This document shows, in pieces, positions 34,953-43,205 of a DNA stretch of 64,000 bases; position 1 is the first letter of the stretch; each line of letters opens with the position of its first letter. The DNA comes from Alcanivorax sp. (GTDB taxonomy: Bacteria; Pseudomonadota; Gammaproteobacteria; Pseudomonadales; Alcanivoracaceae). The translations under genes and the position numbers were made by a program. Under the pieces are notes generated by a model, which was not told the DNA's origin, searched no databases, and saw only the letters and a list, made by a program, of their open reading frames with translations. The stretch is taken from the NCBI GenBank assembly GCA_022449455.1, contig JAKUPL010000001.1, forward strand, positions 82,936 through 146,935, given 5' to 3'.

Positions 34953-35600
34953 ATGCTGCGTAAGCTGATGACGGCGATGGCGCTGCTGGTGGGGCTGGGT
35001 CTGGCCGGTACGTCCGTGGCGGCGGAATCCGGTGGCGAGCACGCCCGCTACGCGGAAGGGACCCATTACAAGGTGCTCGACACCCAGGGCAACGTGGCCG
35101 GGCCCGGCAAGGTGGAAGTGCGGGAGTTTTTCTCCTACATCTGCCCGCATTGCTACGCCCTGGAACCGCTGGTGGACGACTGGCTGGAGAACAAGCCGGA
35201 CAACGTCGACTATGTGCGCACTCCGGTGACCTTCCTGCGCAACGCCGAACCGCTGGCCCGGGCCTACTATGTGGCCGAGGTACTGGACATGGTCGGCGAG
35301 GTGCACCAGCCGATCTTCGACGCCATCCACAAGCACCGGGAGCCGCTGTTCACTCCCACCGCGCTGGCGGATTTCTTCGCCAAATACGGTGTCGACAAGG
35401 ATGAATTCAACCAGCTGTACGGCTCCTTCGGGGTGTCCACCAAGCTGCGTCAGGGCGACGCCCTGGCCCGCGATTACGAGATCCGCGGCGTGCCGTCCTT
35501 CGTGGTCAACGGTAAGTACCTGGTGCTGCGTGAAGGCCTGAAGAGCAACGCGGAAATGTTCGACGTCATCGATTATCTGGTGGCGAAAGAGAGCAAATAG
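34953..35600 (+). CDS. dsbA: Thiol:disulfide interchange protein DsbA
   Basis: A 215-residue periplasmic dithiol oxidase that introduces disulfides into secreted proteins. A signal peptide of about 23 residues (cleavage near VAA) is followed by a thioredoxin fold with C64-PH-C67 and the cis-Pro loop in IRGVPSFVVNGKY. ATG 34953 has AAGGAG upstream, while the longer frame from 34884 would disrupt the signal peptide. It sits between the cytochrome c4 gene and the EEP phosphatase gene as in Pseudomonas. Confidence 0.97.
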   Translation: MLRKLMTAMALLVGLGLAGTSVAAESGGEHARYAEGTHYKVLDTQGNVAGPGKVEVREFFSYICPHCYALEPLVDDWLENKPDNVDYVRTPVTFLRNAEPLARAYYVAEVLDMVGEVHQPIFDAIHKHREPLFTPTALADFFAKYGVDKDEFNQLYGSFGVSTKLRQGDALARDYEIRGVPSFVVNGKYLVLREGLKSNAEMFDVIDYLVAKESK

Positions 35601-35614
35601 GCAGCCAACGCCCG

Positions 35615-36514
35615 ATGTTGCTGGATCGCGCCCGTATCGCCTACCAAAGCTGGAGAGCCCGCCCGGCGGGCTTTTCCTTCGCCCGCCAGGGGCACCGGCG
35701 CACCCGCCGTATCCGTGAGGTGACGCTGCCGGACGACAGCATCAAGCTGCTCAGCTTCAACATTCAGGCGGGCATCGGCACCAGCCGCTTTCGCGACTAT
35801 GTGACCGGCAGCTGGAAACACCTGGTGGCGCATCCGCGCAGCGTCGAGACCATCGAACAGATCGCCGATGTGGTGCGTCATTTCGATGTGGTCGGCTTGC
35901 AGGAGGTGGACGGCGGCAGCCTGCGCTCACGCAATGTGAACCAGCTGGTGCATCTGGCGTCGCTGGCGGACTTTCCGTTCTGGCACCAGCAACTGAACCG
36001 CAATCTGGGTCGTCTGGGGCAGTTCAGCAATGGCTTTCTGAGTCGCCTCACGCCGTTCGCGGTGGAGGACCACACCCTGCCGGGCCTGCCCGGCCGGGGG
36101 GCCATCCTGATCAAGTTCGGGCACCCGGTGGAACCCCTGGTGGTGGCGGTGGTGCATCTGGCTCTGGGCGAGAAAATTCGCAACACCCAGCTGGCTTACG
36201 TGGGCGCCCTGTTGCGTCCCTACCGCTATACGGTGGTGATGGGTGACTTCAATTGCCGCCTGGAGCACCTTACCCACTCCCCCATGGCCGAGCTGGAGCT
36301 GAGCCCGTTGGAGGGTGAGCTGTTCACTTTCCCGAGCTGGGCGCCGGACCGACACATCGACCATATCCTGGTGTCCCCCGGTCTGGAGGTGCGCCATACC
36401 CGCGTGCTCACCGATTGCCGCCTGTCCGATCATTTGCCGCTGGCCACCGAGATCCGTATCCCCGACGCGGTGCGGGCGGCCACCCTGGAACACCGTCTCC
36501 CCCTGATCGAGTAA
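35615..36514 (+). CDS. Endonuclease/exonuclease/phosphatase family protein
   Basis: A 299-residue metal-dependent hydrolase of the DNase I/exonuclease III-like EEP fold. Active-site segments are LLSFNIQAG (Asn), VGLQEVDGG (Glu), MGDFNCRL (Asp-Asn) and CRLSDHLPL (Asp-His), with the His of VVHLALG also typical. No signal peptide is visible. It follows dsbA by 14 nt, as the homologue does in Pseudomonas (PA5488), so the pairing is conserved. Substrate, whether nucleic acid, phospholipid or inositol phosphate, is unknown. Only a weak ribosome binding site precedes ATG 35615, and a terminator-like hairpin lies inside the first codons. Confidence 0.88.
   Translation: MLLDRARIAYQSWRARPAGFSFARQGHRRTRRIREVTLPDDSIKLLSFNIQAGIGTSRFRDYVTGSWKHLVAHPRSVETIEQIADVVRHFDVVGLQEVDGGSLRSRNVNQLVHLASLADFPFWHQQLNRNLGRLGQFSNGFLSRLTPFAVEDHTLPGLPGRGAILIKFGHPVEPLVVAVVHLALGEKIRNTQLAYVGALLRPYRYTVVMGDFNCRLEHLTHSPMAELELSPLEGELFTFPSWAPDRHIDHILVSPGLEVRHTRVLTDCRLSDHLPLATEIRIPDAVRAATLEHRLPLIE
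35656..35675 (+). terminator. Terminator-like hairpin inside the EEP gene start
   Basis: AGCCCGC and GCGGGCT pair around a CCG loop and run into four T. It lies 56 nt after the dsbA stop and 41 nt into the EEP frame, so it could partly end dsbA transcripts and lower expression of the downstream gene. Confidence 0.45.
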
Positions 36515-36620
36515 GAGCGCTTACGGATTCTTCCTGTAACGGCGCCATTTTCTGTTGGAGAGCATGGCCGGCCTCCCATGCCGGCTCGCCCCGTCCCCAG
36601 CTGACCAGGCAGCAAAGTGG

Positions 36621-37805
36621 CTAGAGTGGCAGGCCAAGGGTGATCGGTGCCGGTTCGGCGGGCCGCAGGGCCGGTGATTTTAGGATGCGCGCGGCCAGCT
36701 CGTTCTGACGCGAGGTGTCGGTCTTGCGGAACACCGCCTTGAGCTGGCCGCGCACGGTTTGCACCGAGACGCCCTGGTCCCCGGCCAGGGAGGCCAGGTC
36801 GCGGCCCTCCGCCACGCCACGGGCCACGCGGGCTTCCGCCGGGGTGAGGTCGAACAGCATGGCCACCTGGGATTCATCCACCCGGCCCTCCTGTTCCGGC
36901 AGGTGGAAATAGACCAGCGCCCGGCCGCCGCCGGGTAGCAGGGCGCGCGCCACTTCCGGCGCCAGCGGGCTGACCACGCACACCAGCGGTCGCTTTCCGG
37001 GACGGGGCACCGCCAGGGCGCCGCCGGCATGCTCCCAGCCCCGTCCGGCGCTGGCCAGTACGCTGTCGAGTAGCTGCTGGAAGCGGCCACGCAGCTCGGT
37101 CGAGCGCAGGATCAGCCGGCCGTGGTGGTGACCCAGCGCCGGCTCGTGAGCGATCAGGGTTTGCGCTCGCTCGCACAGATAGTCCACTCGGCCCGCCGCG
37201 CCCACCACCGCGTAGGGACGGCTGCCGGCCACCGAACCGGCCTCGCCGCGCCAGCGCAGCCGTTCACCGTGGCGGTTGAGTTCGATGGCGCGGCGCACGT
37301 GGGGGACCAGATGGTTGAACCAGACGGTATCCGGCTGATCGTAGGGGCCCTGGCCGCCGGTGCGCTGTACCAGCAGTTGAATGGTGTGGTCGCCGCCCTG
37401 ATAGACGGTGCCGCACACGCCGTGGTGAATATCCAGCTGCCGCGCCCAGTCGTTGTAGAACTCGGTGCGGTAAAAGCGTTTCTGGTGGCAGGAAAAATCG
37501 AGATAGGTTGAGTACAGGCGCCCGGGCGCCTTTTCGCGCAGTTCCGGGCGCCACGGGCAGGCGTTGACGAAGTAATCCACATACTGGCGGTGGTAACCGT
37601 CGTCGATGTTCACCTTGGCGCTGGATGTGACCTGCTCGGCGGCCCGGTCCAGCACCAGCATGCGCGCCGAACGAGAGCGACTGATGCGCACCAGTTGTTC
37701 CAGGAATGCGGACCAGCATTGCTGATTCACCGGTGTGGCATAGAGGGTGTCCAACAGTTCGTCGTAAGCCGCCCCGCTATATGGAAGGAGTCTTGACGCT
37801 TCCAT
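36621..37805 (-). CDS. LuxR-type HTH transcriptional regulator
   Basis: A 394-residue regulator with a C-terminal LuxR/NarL HTH: LTPAEARVARGVAEGRDLASLA followed by VSVQTVRGQLKAVFRKT is recognisable over about residues 320-375. The N-terminal 300 residues are a PAS-like or unclassified sensor region with several Trp/Tyr-rich segments and no receiver-domain Asp or acyl-homoserine-lactone pocket that I can identify. ATG 37805 has GAGG upstream. It stands alone between the EEP gene (convergent, 106 nt) and the dGTPase gene. Target genes and signal are unknown. Confidence 0.82.
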   Translation of the reverse strand: MEASRLLPYSGAAYDELLDTLYATPVNQQCWSAFLEQLVRISRSRSARMLVLDRAAEQVTSSAKVNIDDGYHRQYVDYFVNACPWRPELREKAPGRLYSTYLDFSCHQKRFYRTEFYNDWARQLDIHHGVCGTVYQGGDHTIQLLVQRTGGQGPYDQPDTVWFNHLVPHVRRAIELNRHGERLRWRGEAGSVAGSRPYAVVGAAGRVDYLCERAQTLIAHEPALGHHHGRLILRSTELRGRFQQLLDSVLASAGRGWEHAGGALAVPRPGKRPLVCVVSPLAPEVARALLPGGGRALVYFHLPEQEGRVDESQVAMLFDLTPAEARVARGVAEGRDLASLAGDQGVSVQTVRGQLKAVFRKTDTSRQNELAARILKSPALRPAEPAPITLGLPL

Positions 37806-38011
37806 GAAATCCTCGATATTGCCTCGTTCCCCAGTGTCGACTATGTCACGAAATGATCGTCGCCACGAGAGCCGGGTAGCAAAACGCTACGCGCCGTCGG
37901 CGCCGATTAACATTCCGATACCCCCCGATGACGGGTCTTCGCCGCAGGGGAGGGGGGATGCTGGAGGCGCACAACCGCGCCCTGGACGGCATCCTTCATC
38001 CTGTGGCGGGT

Positions 38012-39364
38012 TCAGTAGCGGGTCTCGGCCATGCCCGAGAACTGTTTGGCCAGATAGGTGGCGTAGTTGTCGGTCATGCCGGACAGAAAATCCAACGCCC
38101 GCATGATGCACTGATAGACCCGCTCCCGGTCGTCCAGCCGGTCCAGCCCGTCCGGAAAACTGTGCCGGCCGATCAGATCGATGATGCGTTCGTGGCGGTA
38201 GTTGCGCACCGTGCCCCGGGCGTGGGACAGGGCGGCCTCCACCAGACCGTCGAGCAGCGCGCCCATCACCTCGAAGGCGCCGATTTCCAGTTCGATCTTG
38301 CGCGGGTGCTCGAACACCTTGCCGCGCGCCAGTTGCTTGGCGTTTTCCACCACGTCGTGCACCGCCGGCTCGCAATGGTGCAGCAGATCGCCCTCCATGC
38401 GCCCGGCCAGCAGTGCCTCGTGGTTGGCCACGAACGCTTCCACGCCGGCCTCGATAAACCGCTCGATGATCTTGCCGCGCAGCAGCGCCGCCTTGCGACC
38501 GTCGCGCATCTCCGATTGCACCAGCCGCCGCACCTCGGCGTTGTCCGGCAGGGCCGGCAGCAGCAGCGCGTAGACCTCGTCCCAATGCAGCAGGTCCATT
38601 TCCAGACCGTCTTCCAGATCAATGATGGCGTAGCAGAAGTCGTCCGCCGCTTCCATCAGATAGGCCAGCGGGTGCCGACAATGGCGGCCCGGCGCCAGCT
38701 CGCGCAGGCCGGTGGCCTGGCACACCTCGCTGAAGGCCGCCGCCTCGGACAGAAAGGCGCTGTACTTGCCCGGCTTGGCGCCGCTTTCCCCGGCCCGGGA
38801 CGACAGCCATGGATATTTGAGAAAGGTGGCCAGGGTGGCGTAGGTCAGGCGCATGCCGTCGTCGTATTGGTGGTATTCGCTCTTGGTGAGGATGCGGAAG
38901 CCCTGGGCGTTGCCCTCGAAGTCGATCAGGTCGCTCTGTTGCTCCGGGGACAGCAGTTCCAGATAGCGCTGACCGCGCTCCTGGAACCAGGCGCGGATGG
39001 CGCGCTCGCCGGTGTGCCCGAACGGAGGGTTGCCGATGTCGTGGGCCAGGCAGGCGGACTGCACGATATCACCCAGGTCGGTGGCGTTGGCGCTGTCCGG
39101 AAGGTGGCCCAGGCCGGCCAGCCGCTCGCCGGCGCGGATGCCCAGGGTGCGGCCCACGCAGGACACCTCCAGGGAGTGGGTCAGGCGGTTGTGCACATGG
39201 TCGTTGGTGGCCAGCGGATGCACCTGGGTCTTGCGGGCCAGGCGCCGGAAGGCGCCGGAGAAAATGATCTTGTCGTGATCGCGAAGAAAGGCGGTGCGGC
39301 CGGTTTCATCCTTGGCATCGCGCCCGCCCAGGCGGGCCTTGTTCAGCAATTGTTCCCAGTTCAT
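38012..39364 (-). CDS. dgt: Deoxyguanosinetriphosphate triphosphohydrolase-like protein
   Basis: A 450-residue HD-domain enzyme cleaving dNTPs to nucleoside and triphosphate. The HD metal site is visible as H of NRLTHSLEV, HD of ACLAHDIGNPPFGH, and a later Asp in DDFCYAIIDLEDG. FSGAFRRLARKTQVHPL near the N-terminus is the usual dGTPase opening. The start at ATG 39364 (MNWEQLL) fits the family; an in-frame ATG nine codons earlier is possible. Length corresponds to the non-enteric dGTPase-like group, which may act on several dNTPs. The 206-nt gap to the LuxR gene contains nothing I can name. Confidence 0.93.
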   Translation of the reverse strand: MNWEQLLNKARLGGRDAKDETGRTAFLRDHDKIIFSGAFRRLARKTQVHPLATNDHVHNRLTHSLEVSCVGRTLGIRAGERLAGLGHLPDSANATDLGDIVQSACLAHDIGNPPFGHTGERAIRAWFQERGQRYLELLSPEQQSDLIDFEGNAQGFRILTKSEYHQYDDGMRLTYATLATFLKYPWLSSRAGESGAKPGKYSAFLSEAAAFSEVCQATGLRELAPGRHCRHPLAYLMEAADDFCYAIIDLEDGLEMDLLHWDEVYALLLPALPDNAEVRRLVQSEMRDGRKAALLRGKIIERFIEAGVEAFVANHEALLAGRMEGDLLHHCEPAVHDVVENAKQLARGKVFEHPRKIELEIGAFEVMGALLDGLVEAALSHARGTVRNYRHERIIDLIGRHSFPDGLDRLDDRERVYQCIMRALDFLSGMTDNYATYLAKQFSGMAETRY

Positions 39365-39532
39365 CGGCGTCCCTGGTTCGTGGCCGGTCATCGCAGGGCG
39401 GCCTGGTTGAAATCAGTACCGCCGCCCCCAACGCTGTTGGGTGTTGATCCCATCTTGATGCCGAATCTGTCAGCGTCAAGTTAAAGCTGGCCGGGTATGT
39501 TCGCGGCCATCGAGAGCGCTCAAGGAGTTGTT

Positions 39533-40207
39533 ATGAATCTGGATAAACCGCTACTGATGCTGGTCACCAGCGCATCGCAAATGGGGCAGGGGCAGCAAAC
39601 CGGCCTGTGGCTGGAAGAGTTCGCCGTGCCCTGGCAGGTATTCAAGGACAACAACATTCCGGTGCGGGTGGCGAGTCCCACCGGCGGCAAGATCCCCATC
39701 GATCCGCGCTCGGTGCCGGACGACGATCAGAAAGAGGCCTGGCAGGAAGCGATCGCCGAACTGCAGGACACCCGGCCCCTGGAAGAGGTCTGGGAGGACG
39801 GTTTCGTGGGCGTGTTCGTGCCCGGCGGCCACGGTGCCATGTTCGATATGCCCGACAACCCGCTGGTGGCCGGCGTGCTGCAGCGCACCTGGGCCCAAGG
39901 CGGCGTGGTCGGCGCGGTGTGCCACGGGCCGGCGGCGCTGGTCGGGGCCCGCGATGAAGACGGCGTGCCGCTGGTCAAGGGCCGCAAGGTGGCCTGCTTC
40001 ACCAACGAGGAAGAGCGCGAAGTGGGCCTGGAAGAAGTGATGCCCTTCCTGCTCGAGACGCGCCTCTCCGAACTGGGTGCGCGCATCGAAAACAAAGGCA
40101 AATTCGAGGCCCACGCGGTCACCGACGGGCGCCTGGTGACCGGCCAGAACCCGCCGTCCAGCAAGGTCACCGCCGAGGCCCTGGTCGAGGTGCTGTACTC
40201 GGAGTAG
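39533..40207 (+). CDS. DJ-1/PfpI (type 1 glutamine amidotransferase-like) protein
   Basis: A 224-residue single-domain protein of the DJ-1/PfpI superfamily, similar to Hsp31-like glyoxalase III or deglycase proteins. The nucleophile Cys is in GAVCHGPAAL, preceded by VFVPGGHGAMFDMPDN, and SPTGGKIPIDP near residue 45 is typical of the Hsp31-like group. ATG 39533 has AAGGAG upstream and the longer frame is not supported. It is followed on the same strand by glutathione peroxidase 73 nt downstream, fitting a carbonyl and peroxide stress context. Confidence 0.9.
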   Translation: MNLDKPLLMLVTSASQMGQGQQTGLWLEEFAVPWQVFKDNNIPVRVASPTGGKIPIDPRSVPDDDQKEAWQEAIAELQDTRPLEEVWEDGFVGVFVPGGHGAMFDMPDNPLVAGVLQRTWAQGGVVGAVCHGPAALVGARDEDGVPLVKGRKVACFTNEEEREVGLEEVMPFLLETRLSELGARIENKGKFEAHAVTDGRLVTGQNPPSSKVTAEALVEVLYSE

Positions 40208-40280
40208 GTCCGGCGGGTAACACCGGCGCCGGGCCGGCGACCGGGCTATACTCGGATTCGACCCCTACAAGGAGCCCCTC

Positions 40281-40760
40281 ATGACCACCCTGTACGATTT
40301 CGAGGCGCGTACCCTGGACGGCCAGCCCCGGCCCTTGTCCGACTTCAAGGGCAAGGTGCTGTTGATCGTCAATACCGCCAGCAAATGTGGCTTCACGCCC
40401 CAGTACCAGGGCCTGCAGAAGCTGTACGACAACTTCGCCGACCGGGGCCTGGAAGTGCTCGGTTTTCCCTGCAACCAGTTCGGTCATCAGGAACCCGGAG
40501 ATGCCGGAGAGATCGGCGCGTTCTGCGAAAAGAACTACGGCGTGCGTTTCCCGGTATTCGAGAAGATCGATGTGAACGGGGAACACGCCCATCCGCTGTT
40601 CCGTTACCTGAAGGCGGAGGCGCCCGGCGTGCTGGGCACCGAAGGCATCAAGTGGAACTTCACCAAGTTTCTGGTGGACCGGGACGGTCGGGTGGTGAAG
40701 CGCTACGCGCCCAAGGACAAGCCTGAGAAGCTGGCCGACGACATCGAGGCGCTGCTGTAG
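40281..40760 (+). CDS. Glutathione peroxidase-family thiol peroxidase
   Basis: A 159-residue Cys-type glutathione peroxidase (BtuE-like) reducing hydroperoxides. The peroxidatic Cys is in [12 protein letters not shown] where animal enzymes have selenocysteine. The Gln-Trp-Asn site residues are in [11 protein letters not shown] and [11 protein letters not shown], and the Cys in FPCNQ may act as resolving Cys with thioredoxin. No signal peptide is present. ATG 40281 has AAGGAG upstream. It is convergent with the YeeE/YedE pair. Confidence 0.95.
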   Translation: MTTLYDFEARTLDGQPRPLSDFKGKVLLIVNTASKCGFTPQYQGLQKLYDNFADRGLEVLGFPCNQFGHQEPGDAGEIGAFCEKNYGVRFPVFEKIDVNGEHAHPLFRYLKAEAPGVLGTEGIKWNFTKFLVDRDGRVVKRYAPKDKPEKLADDIEALL

Positions 40761-40783
40761 AGGCGGGTCGAGGGTGGCAGTGG

Positions 40784-41194
40784 TCAGCGAGGGCCGAGCA
40801 GCCTGAACAGGCCCATGCCCGCCAGCATGGCGGCCACGAAGATCAGCGCTTCGCCGTGGCCGGCGCCGGCGGCCACCAGGGCCGGGCCCGGGCAGAAGCC
40901 CGCCAGACCCCAGCCGGCGCCGAACAGCAGGGCACCGACCGCCAGCCGGCGGTCAGGCCGGGTGGCGGCGGGGCCGCGCATGGGCTCGCCGAGCAGCGAT
41001 TGCCGCCAACGCCGGGAGACCCCGAACGCCACCACGCCCACCGCCACGGCGCCGCCCATCACCAGTGCCAGGGACGGATCCCAGGCGCCGGCCAGGTCCA
41101 GGAAGCCCAGCACCTTGGCCGGGTTGGCCATCTGTGAAATCAGCAGCCCCAGGCCGAACACCAGTCCCACCAGAAACGCCACCAGGGTTTTCAT
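40784..41194 (-). CDS. YeeE/YedE family inner-membrane protein (second subunit, DUF6691)
   Basis: A 136-residue membrane protein with four hydrophobic helices. FLVGLVFGLGLLISQMANPAKVLGFLDLAG and a second half AVGALLFGAGWGLAGFCPGPALV form the split YeeE/YedE fold, with the conserved Cys in FCPGP. Such half-size pairs belong to the family of thiosulfate or other sulfur-compound transporters. ATG 41194 overlaps the stop of the first subunit by one base, so expression is coupled. A much longer open frame runs upstream but is a shadow of the neighbouring genes. Confidence 0.88.
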   Translation of the reverse strand: MKTLVAFLVGLVFGLGLLISQMANPAKVLGFLDLAGAWDPSLALVMGGAVAVGVVAFGVSRRWRQSLLGEPMRGPAATRPDRRLAVGALLFGAGWGLAGFCPGPALVAAGAGHGEALIFVAAMLAGMGLFRLLGPR

Positions 41195-41631
41195 CAGGCC
41201 GCTCCCAGCAGATGCCGGGTCACGTAGACCGTGGCGAAGCCGGCGCCCATGAACAGCAGCGTGGCCACCAACGAACGGAGCGACCAGCGTGACAGGCCGC
41301 AGACCCCGTGGCCGCTGGTGCAGCCGGAGCCCAGCCGGGTGCCGTAGCCGACCAGCAGGCCGGCCAGGATCAGTACCGGTAAGGACGCGCTGACCCGGAC
41401 TGGCGCCGGGCCGGCCACCGCCAGGTACAGCCAGGGAGAGAGCAACAGGCCGGCGAGGAACGCCAGCCGCCAGCGCCGATCGCCGGGCACCGGGGGCAGC
41501 AGGCCGCCGAGAATGCCGCTGATGCCGGCGATGCGGCCCATCAATAACCACAGGCCGCCGGCGGCGGTGCCGATCAGCAAACCGCCGAGCAGGGCGCTCC
41601 AGGGGGTGAAAACAGACCAGTCCACGTTCAT
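41194..41631 (-). CDS. YeeE/YedE family inner-membrane protein (first subunit)
   Basis: A 145-residue membrane protein and partner half of the YeeE/YedE transporter. [23 protein letters not shown] opens the fold, and [15 protein letters not shown] carries the conserved Cys residues that relay the sulfur compound in this family. It is translated just before the DUF6691 subunit. No rhodanese, beta-lactamase-like dioxygenase or ArsR gene is adjacent. The hemolysin III gene ends 24 nt upstream on the same strand, so the three may be one transcript. Confidence 0.9.
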   Translation of the reverse strand: MNVDWSVFTPWSALLGGLLIGTAAGGLWLLMGRIAGISGILGGLLPPVPGDRRWRLAFLAGLLLSPWLYLAVAGPAPVRVSASLPVLILAGLLVGYGTRLGSGCTSGHGVCGLSRWSLRSLVATLLFMGAGFATVYVTRHLLGAA

Positions 41632-41655
41632 TGCCGGATCTCCGCGAGCAACGAA

Positions 41656-42315
41656 TCAGGCGGGCAGAACGCTGAAATACACCGCACAGAAGTGGCACAC
41701 ACTGCCGCCCACCACGAACAGGTGCCAGATGGCGTGATTGTAAGGCAGCCGGTCGGCCAGATAGAACACCACGCCGGCGGTGTAGGTGATGCCGCCGGCC
41801 AGGATCAGGCGAAAACCGGTCGGATCGATGCTGTCCAGCAACTCGCCGGAGGCGAACAGCACCAGCCAGCCCATGGCCAGATAAATACCCACCCGGGCCA
41901 GTTTGTAGCGGTTGCCGAACATCAGCTTGAGGGCGATGCCGGTCACCGCCAGCGCCCAGATCACGCCGAACAGGGTCCAGCCCACCGGGCCGCGCATATT
42001 GACCAGCAGGAAAGGGGTGTAGGTGCCGGCGATCAGCGCGAAGATGGCGCAATGGTCGAGCATCTTGTAAATCGCTCGCCAGCGCGGTGCCCGGCTGGCG
42101 TGATACAGCATGCTGGCCGCGTAGAGCAGGGCCAGGGTGGCCCCGAACACACTGAAGCTGACGATCTTCCAGGGGTCGCCCAGCAGGCTGGCGGCCACCA
42201 CCAGCAACACCGTGCCGGCCACGCTGAGCACCAGGCCGGCGCCATGGGTCAGGCTGTTGAGGAATTCCTCGAACGGCGAATAGTCGGCAACCGCGGAAGC
42301 CGGTTGTGTGGTCAA
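41656..42315 (-). CDS. trhA: Hemolysin III/PAQR family membrane protein (TrhA)
   Basis: A 219-residue seven-helix membrane protein. EEFLNSLTHGAGLVLSVAG near the N-terminus, YHASRAPRWRAIYKMLDHCAIF in the middle and LPYNHAIWHLFVVGGSVCHF near the end contain the conserved Ser/His/Asp metal-site residues of the PAQR fold. Bacterial TrhA proteins affect membrane fluidity and lipid homeostasis rather than haemolysis. The start is read as TTG 42315 because AAGGAG lies 7 nt upstream; ATG 42345 is in frame but has no ribosome binding site. First gene of a run with the YeeE/YedE pair. Confidence 0.88.
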   Translation of the reverse strand: MTTQPASAVADYSPFEEFLNSLTHGAGLVLSVAGTVLLVVAASLLGDPWKIVSFSVFGATLALLYAASMLYHASRAPRWRAIYKMLDHCAIFALIAGTYTPFLLVNMRGPVGWTLFGVIWALAVTGIALKLMFGNRYKLARVGIYLAMGWLVLFASGELLDSIDPTGFRLILAGGITYTAGVVFYLADRLPYNHAIWHLFVVGGSVCHFCAVYFSVLPA

Positions 42316-42505
42316 GGTTCGCTCCTTGTGGTCGGTCCGAATCATGCCCGAAAGGGCGAATCATTGCCGCTGGCCGCCGGCTTGTAAAGCCGGCCGCCGT
42401 CATGAGATCAAGGTATCGTTGCGATAGCCGGAACCGGGTCTTGTTTAATCCGAAAACGGAGGCATTCTATTCAGGTATACGCCAACCGTTGAAGGAGGTA
42501 TCGCG

Positions 42506-42955
42506 ATGATTGAACACAGCAAAGAGGTGGCCGAGGAGCTGAGCAAGCTGCTCGCCGAGAGCTACACCCTCTACCTGAAGACCCACAACTATCATTGGAA
42601 CGTGACCGGCCCCATGTTCCACAGCCTGCATCTTCTGTTCGAAGAGCAGTACACGGAGCTGGCCACGGCGGTCGACACCATCGCCGAGCGCATTCGCGCC
42701 CTGGGCAGCAAGGCACCGGGTAGCTATGCCGCCTTCGCGAAGCTGTCCACGGTCAAGGACGCGGAGGGCGACCCGGACGCCGTCGAGATGCTCAAGACCC
42801 TGACCGAGGACCATCGTACCGTGGCGGAGCGCGCCAACAAGGTGCTGAAGCTGGCCGGTAAGCATGAGGACGAGGGCTCCGCCGCCATCGCCAGCGACCG
42901 CATCGAGCTGCACGAAAAAGCCGCCTGGATGCTGTCCGCTCACCTGGGCGACTGA
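42506..42955 (+). CDS. dps: Dps-family DNA-binding ferritin
   Basis: A 149-residue Dps/ferritin-like protein that oxidises and stores iron with hydrogen peroxide and can shield DNA. The ferroxidase ligands are in HNYHWNVTGPMFHSLH (His and His) and LFEEQYTELA (Glu), typical of Dps inter-subunit sites. It lacks a Lys-rich N-terminal tail, so DNA binding is not assured. A very good ribosome binding site GAAGGAGGT precedes ATG 42506. A terminator follows. It is divergent from the hemolysin III gene. Confidence 0.94.
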   Translation: MIEHSKEVAEELSKLLAESYTLYLKTHNYHWNVTGPMFHSLHLLFEEQYTELATAVDTIAERIRALGSKAPGSYAAFAKLSTVKDAEGDPDAVEMLKTLTEDHRTVAERANKVLKLAGKHEDEGSAAIASDRIELHEKAAWMLSAHLGD

Positions 42956-42993
42956 CCCTCGCTCGCTTTGCCCTCGTCCGCTTCGACCTCTCA

Positions 42994-43019
42994 GGCCGGC
43001 TTACGCCGGCCTTTTATTT
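42994..43019 (+). terminator. Rho-independent terminator of dps
   Basis: GGCCGGC and GCCGGCC form a 7-bp stem with a TTAC loop, followed by TTTTATTT. Confidence 0.88.
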
Positions 43020-43053
43020 GGTCGGAATACCGTGATCGTCAAGTTAACGGGAA

Positions 43054-43069
43054 GTGACCATAAGGTCAC
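43054..43069. promoter_or_regulatory. Palindromic operator candidate upstream of the RND efflux operon
   Basis: Perfect 6-bp arms GTGACC and GGTCAC are separated by ATAA. The site is about 140 nt upstream of the adaptor start in an AT-richer stretch, where a TetR-, MarR- or GntR-type repressor could bind. No regulator gene is adjacent. Confidence 0.45.
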
Positions 43070-43205
43070 AATAAAAGGCATTTTCGGTATTGATCGGGCT
43101 CTTATCATCGGCGCCCTTCTGGCATTATTGAACCCTTCGGTTTTGTTTATTCGGTGACCCACCGGGCCGCGCAAGTCGGACCGTGGATATTGAAGGGAGA
43201 GCGTG

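Noticed and set aside
40784-42403. One 539-codon minus-strand frame ending in the YeeE/YedE second subunit
   Set aside because: Only the last 136 codons match a family. The upstream part is out of frame with the real first subunit and hemolysin III genes it covers.
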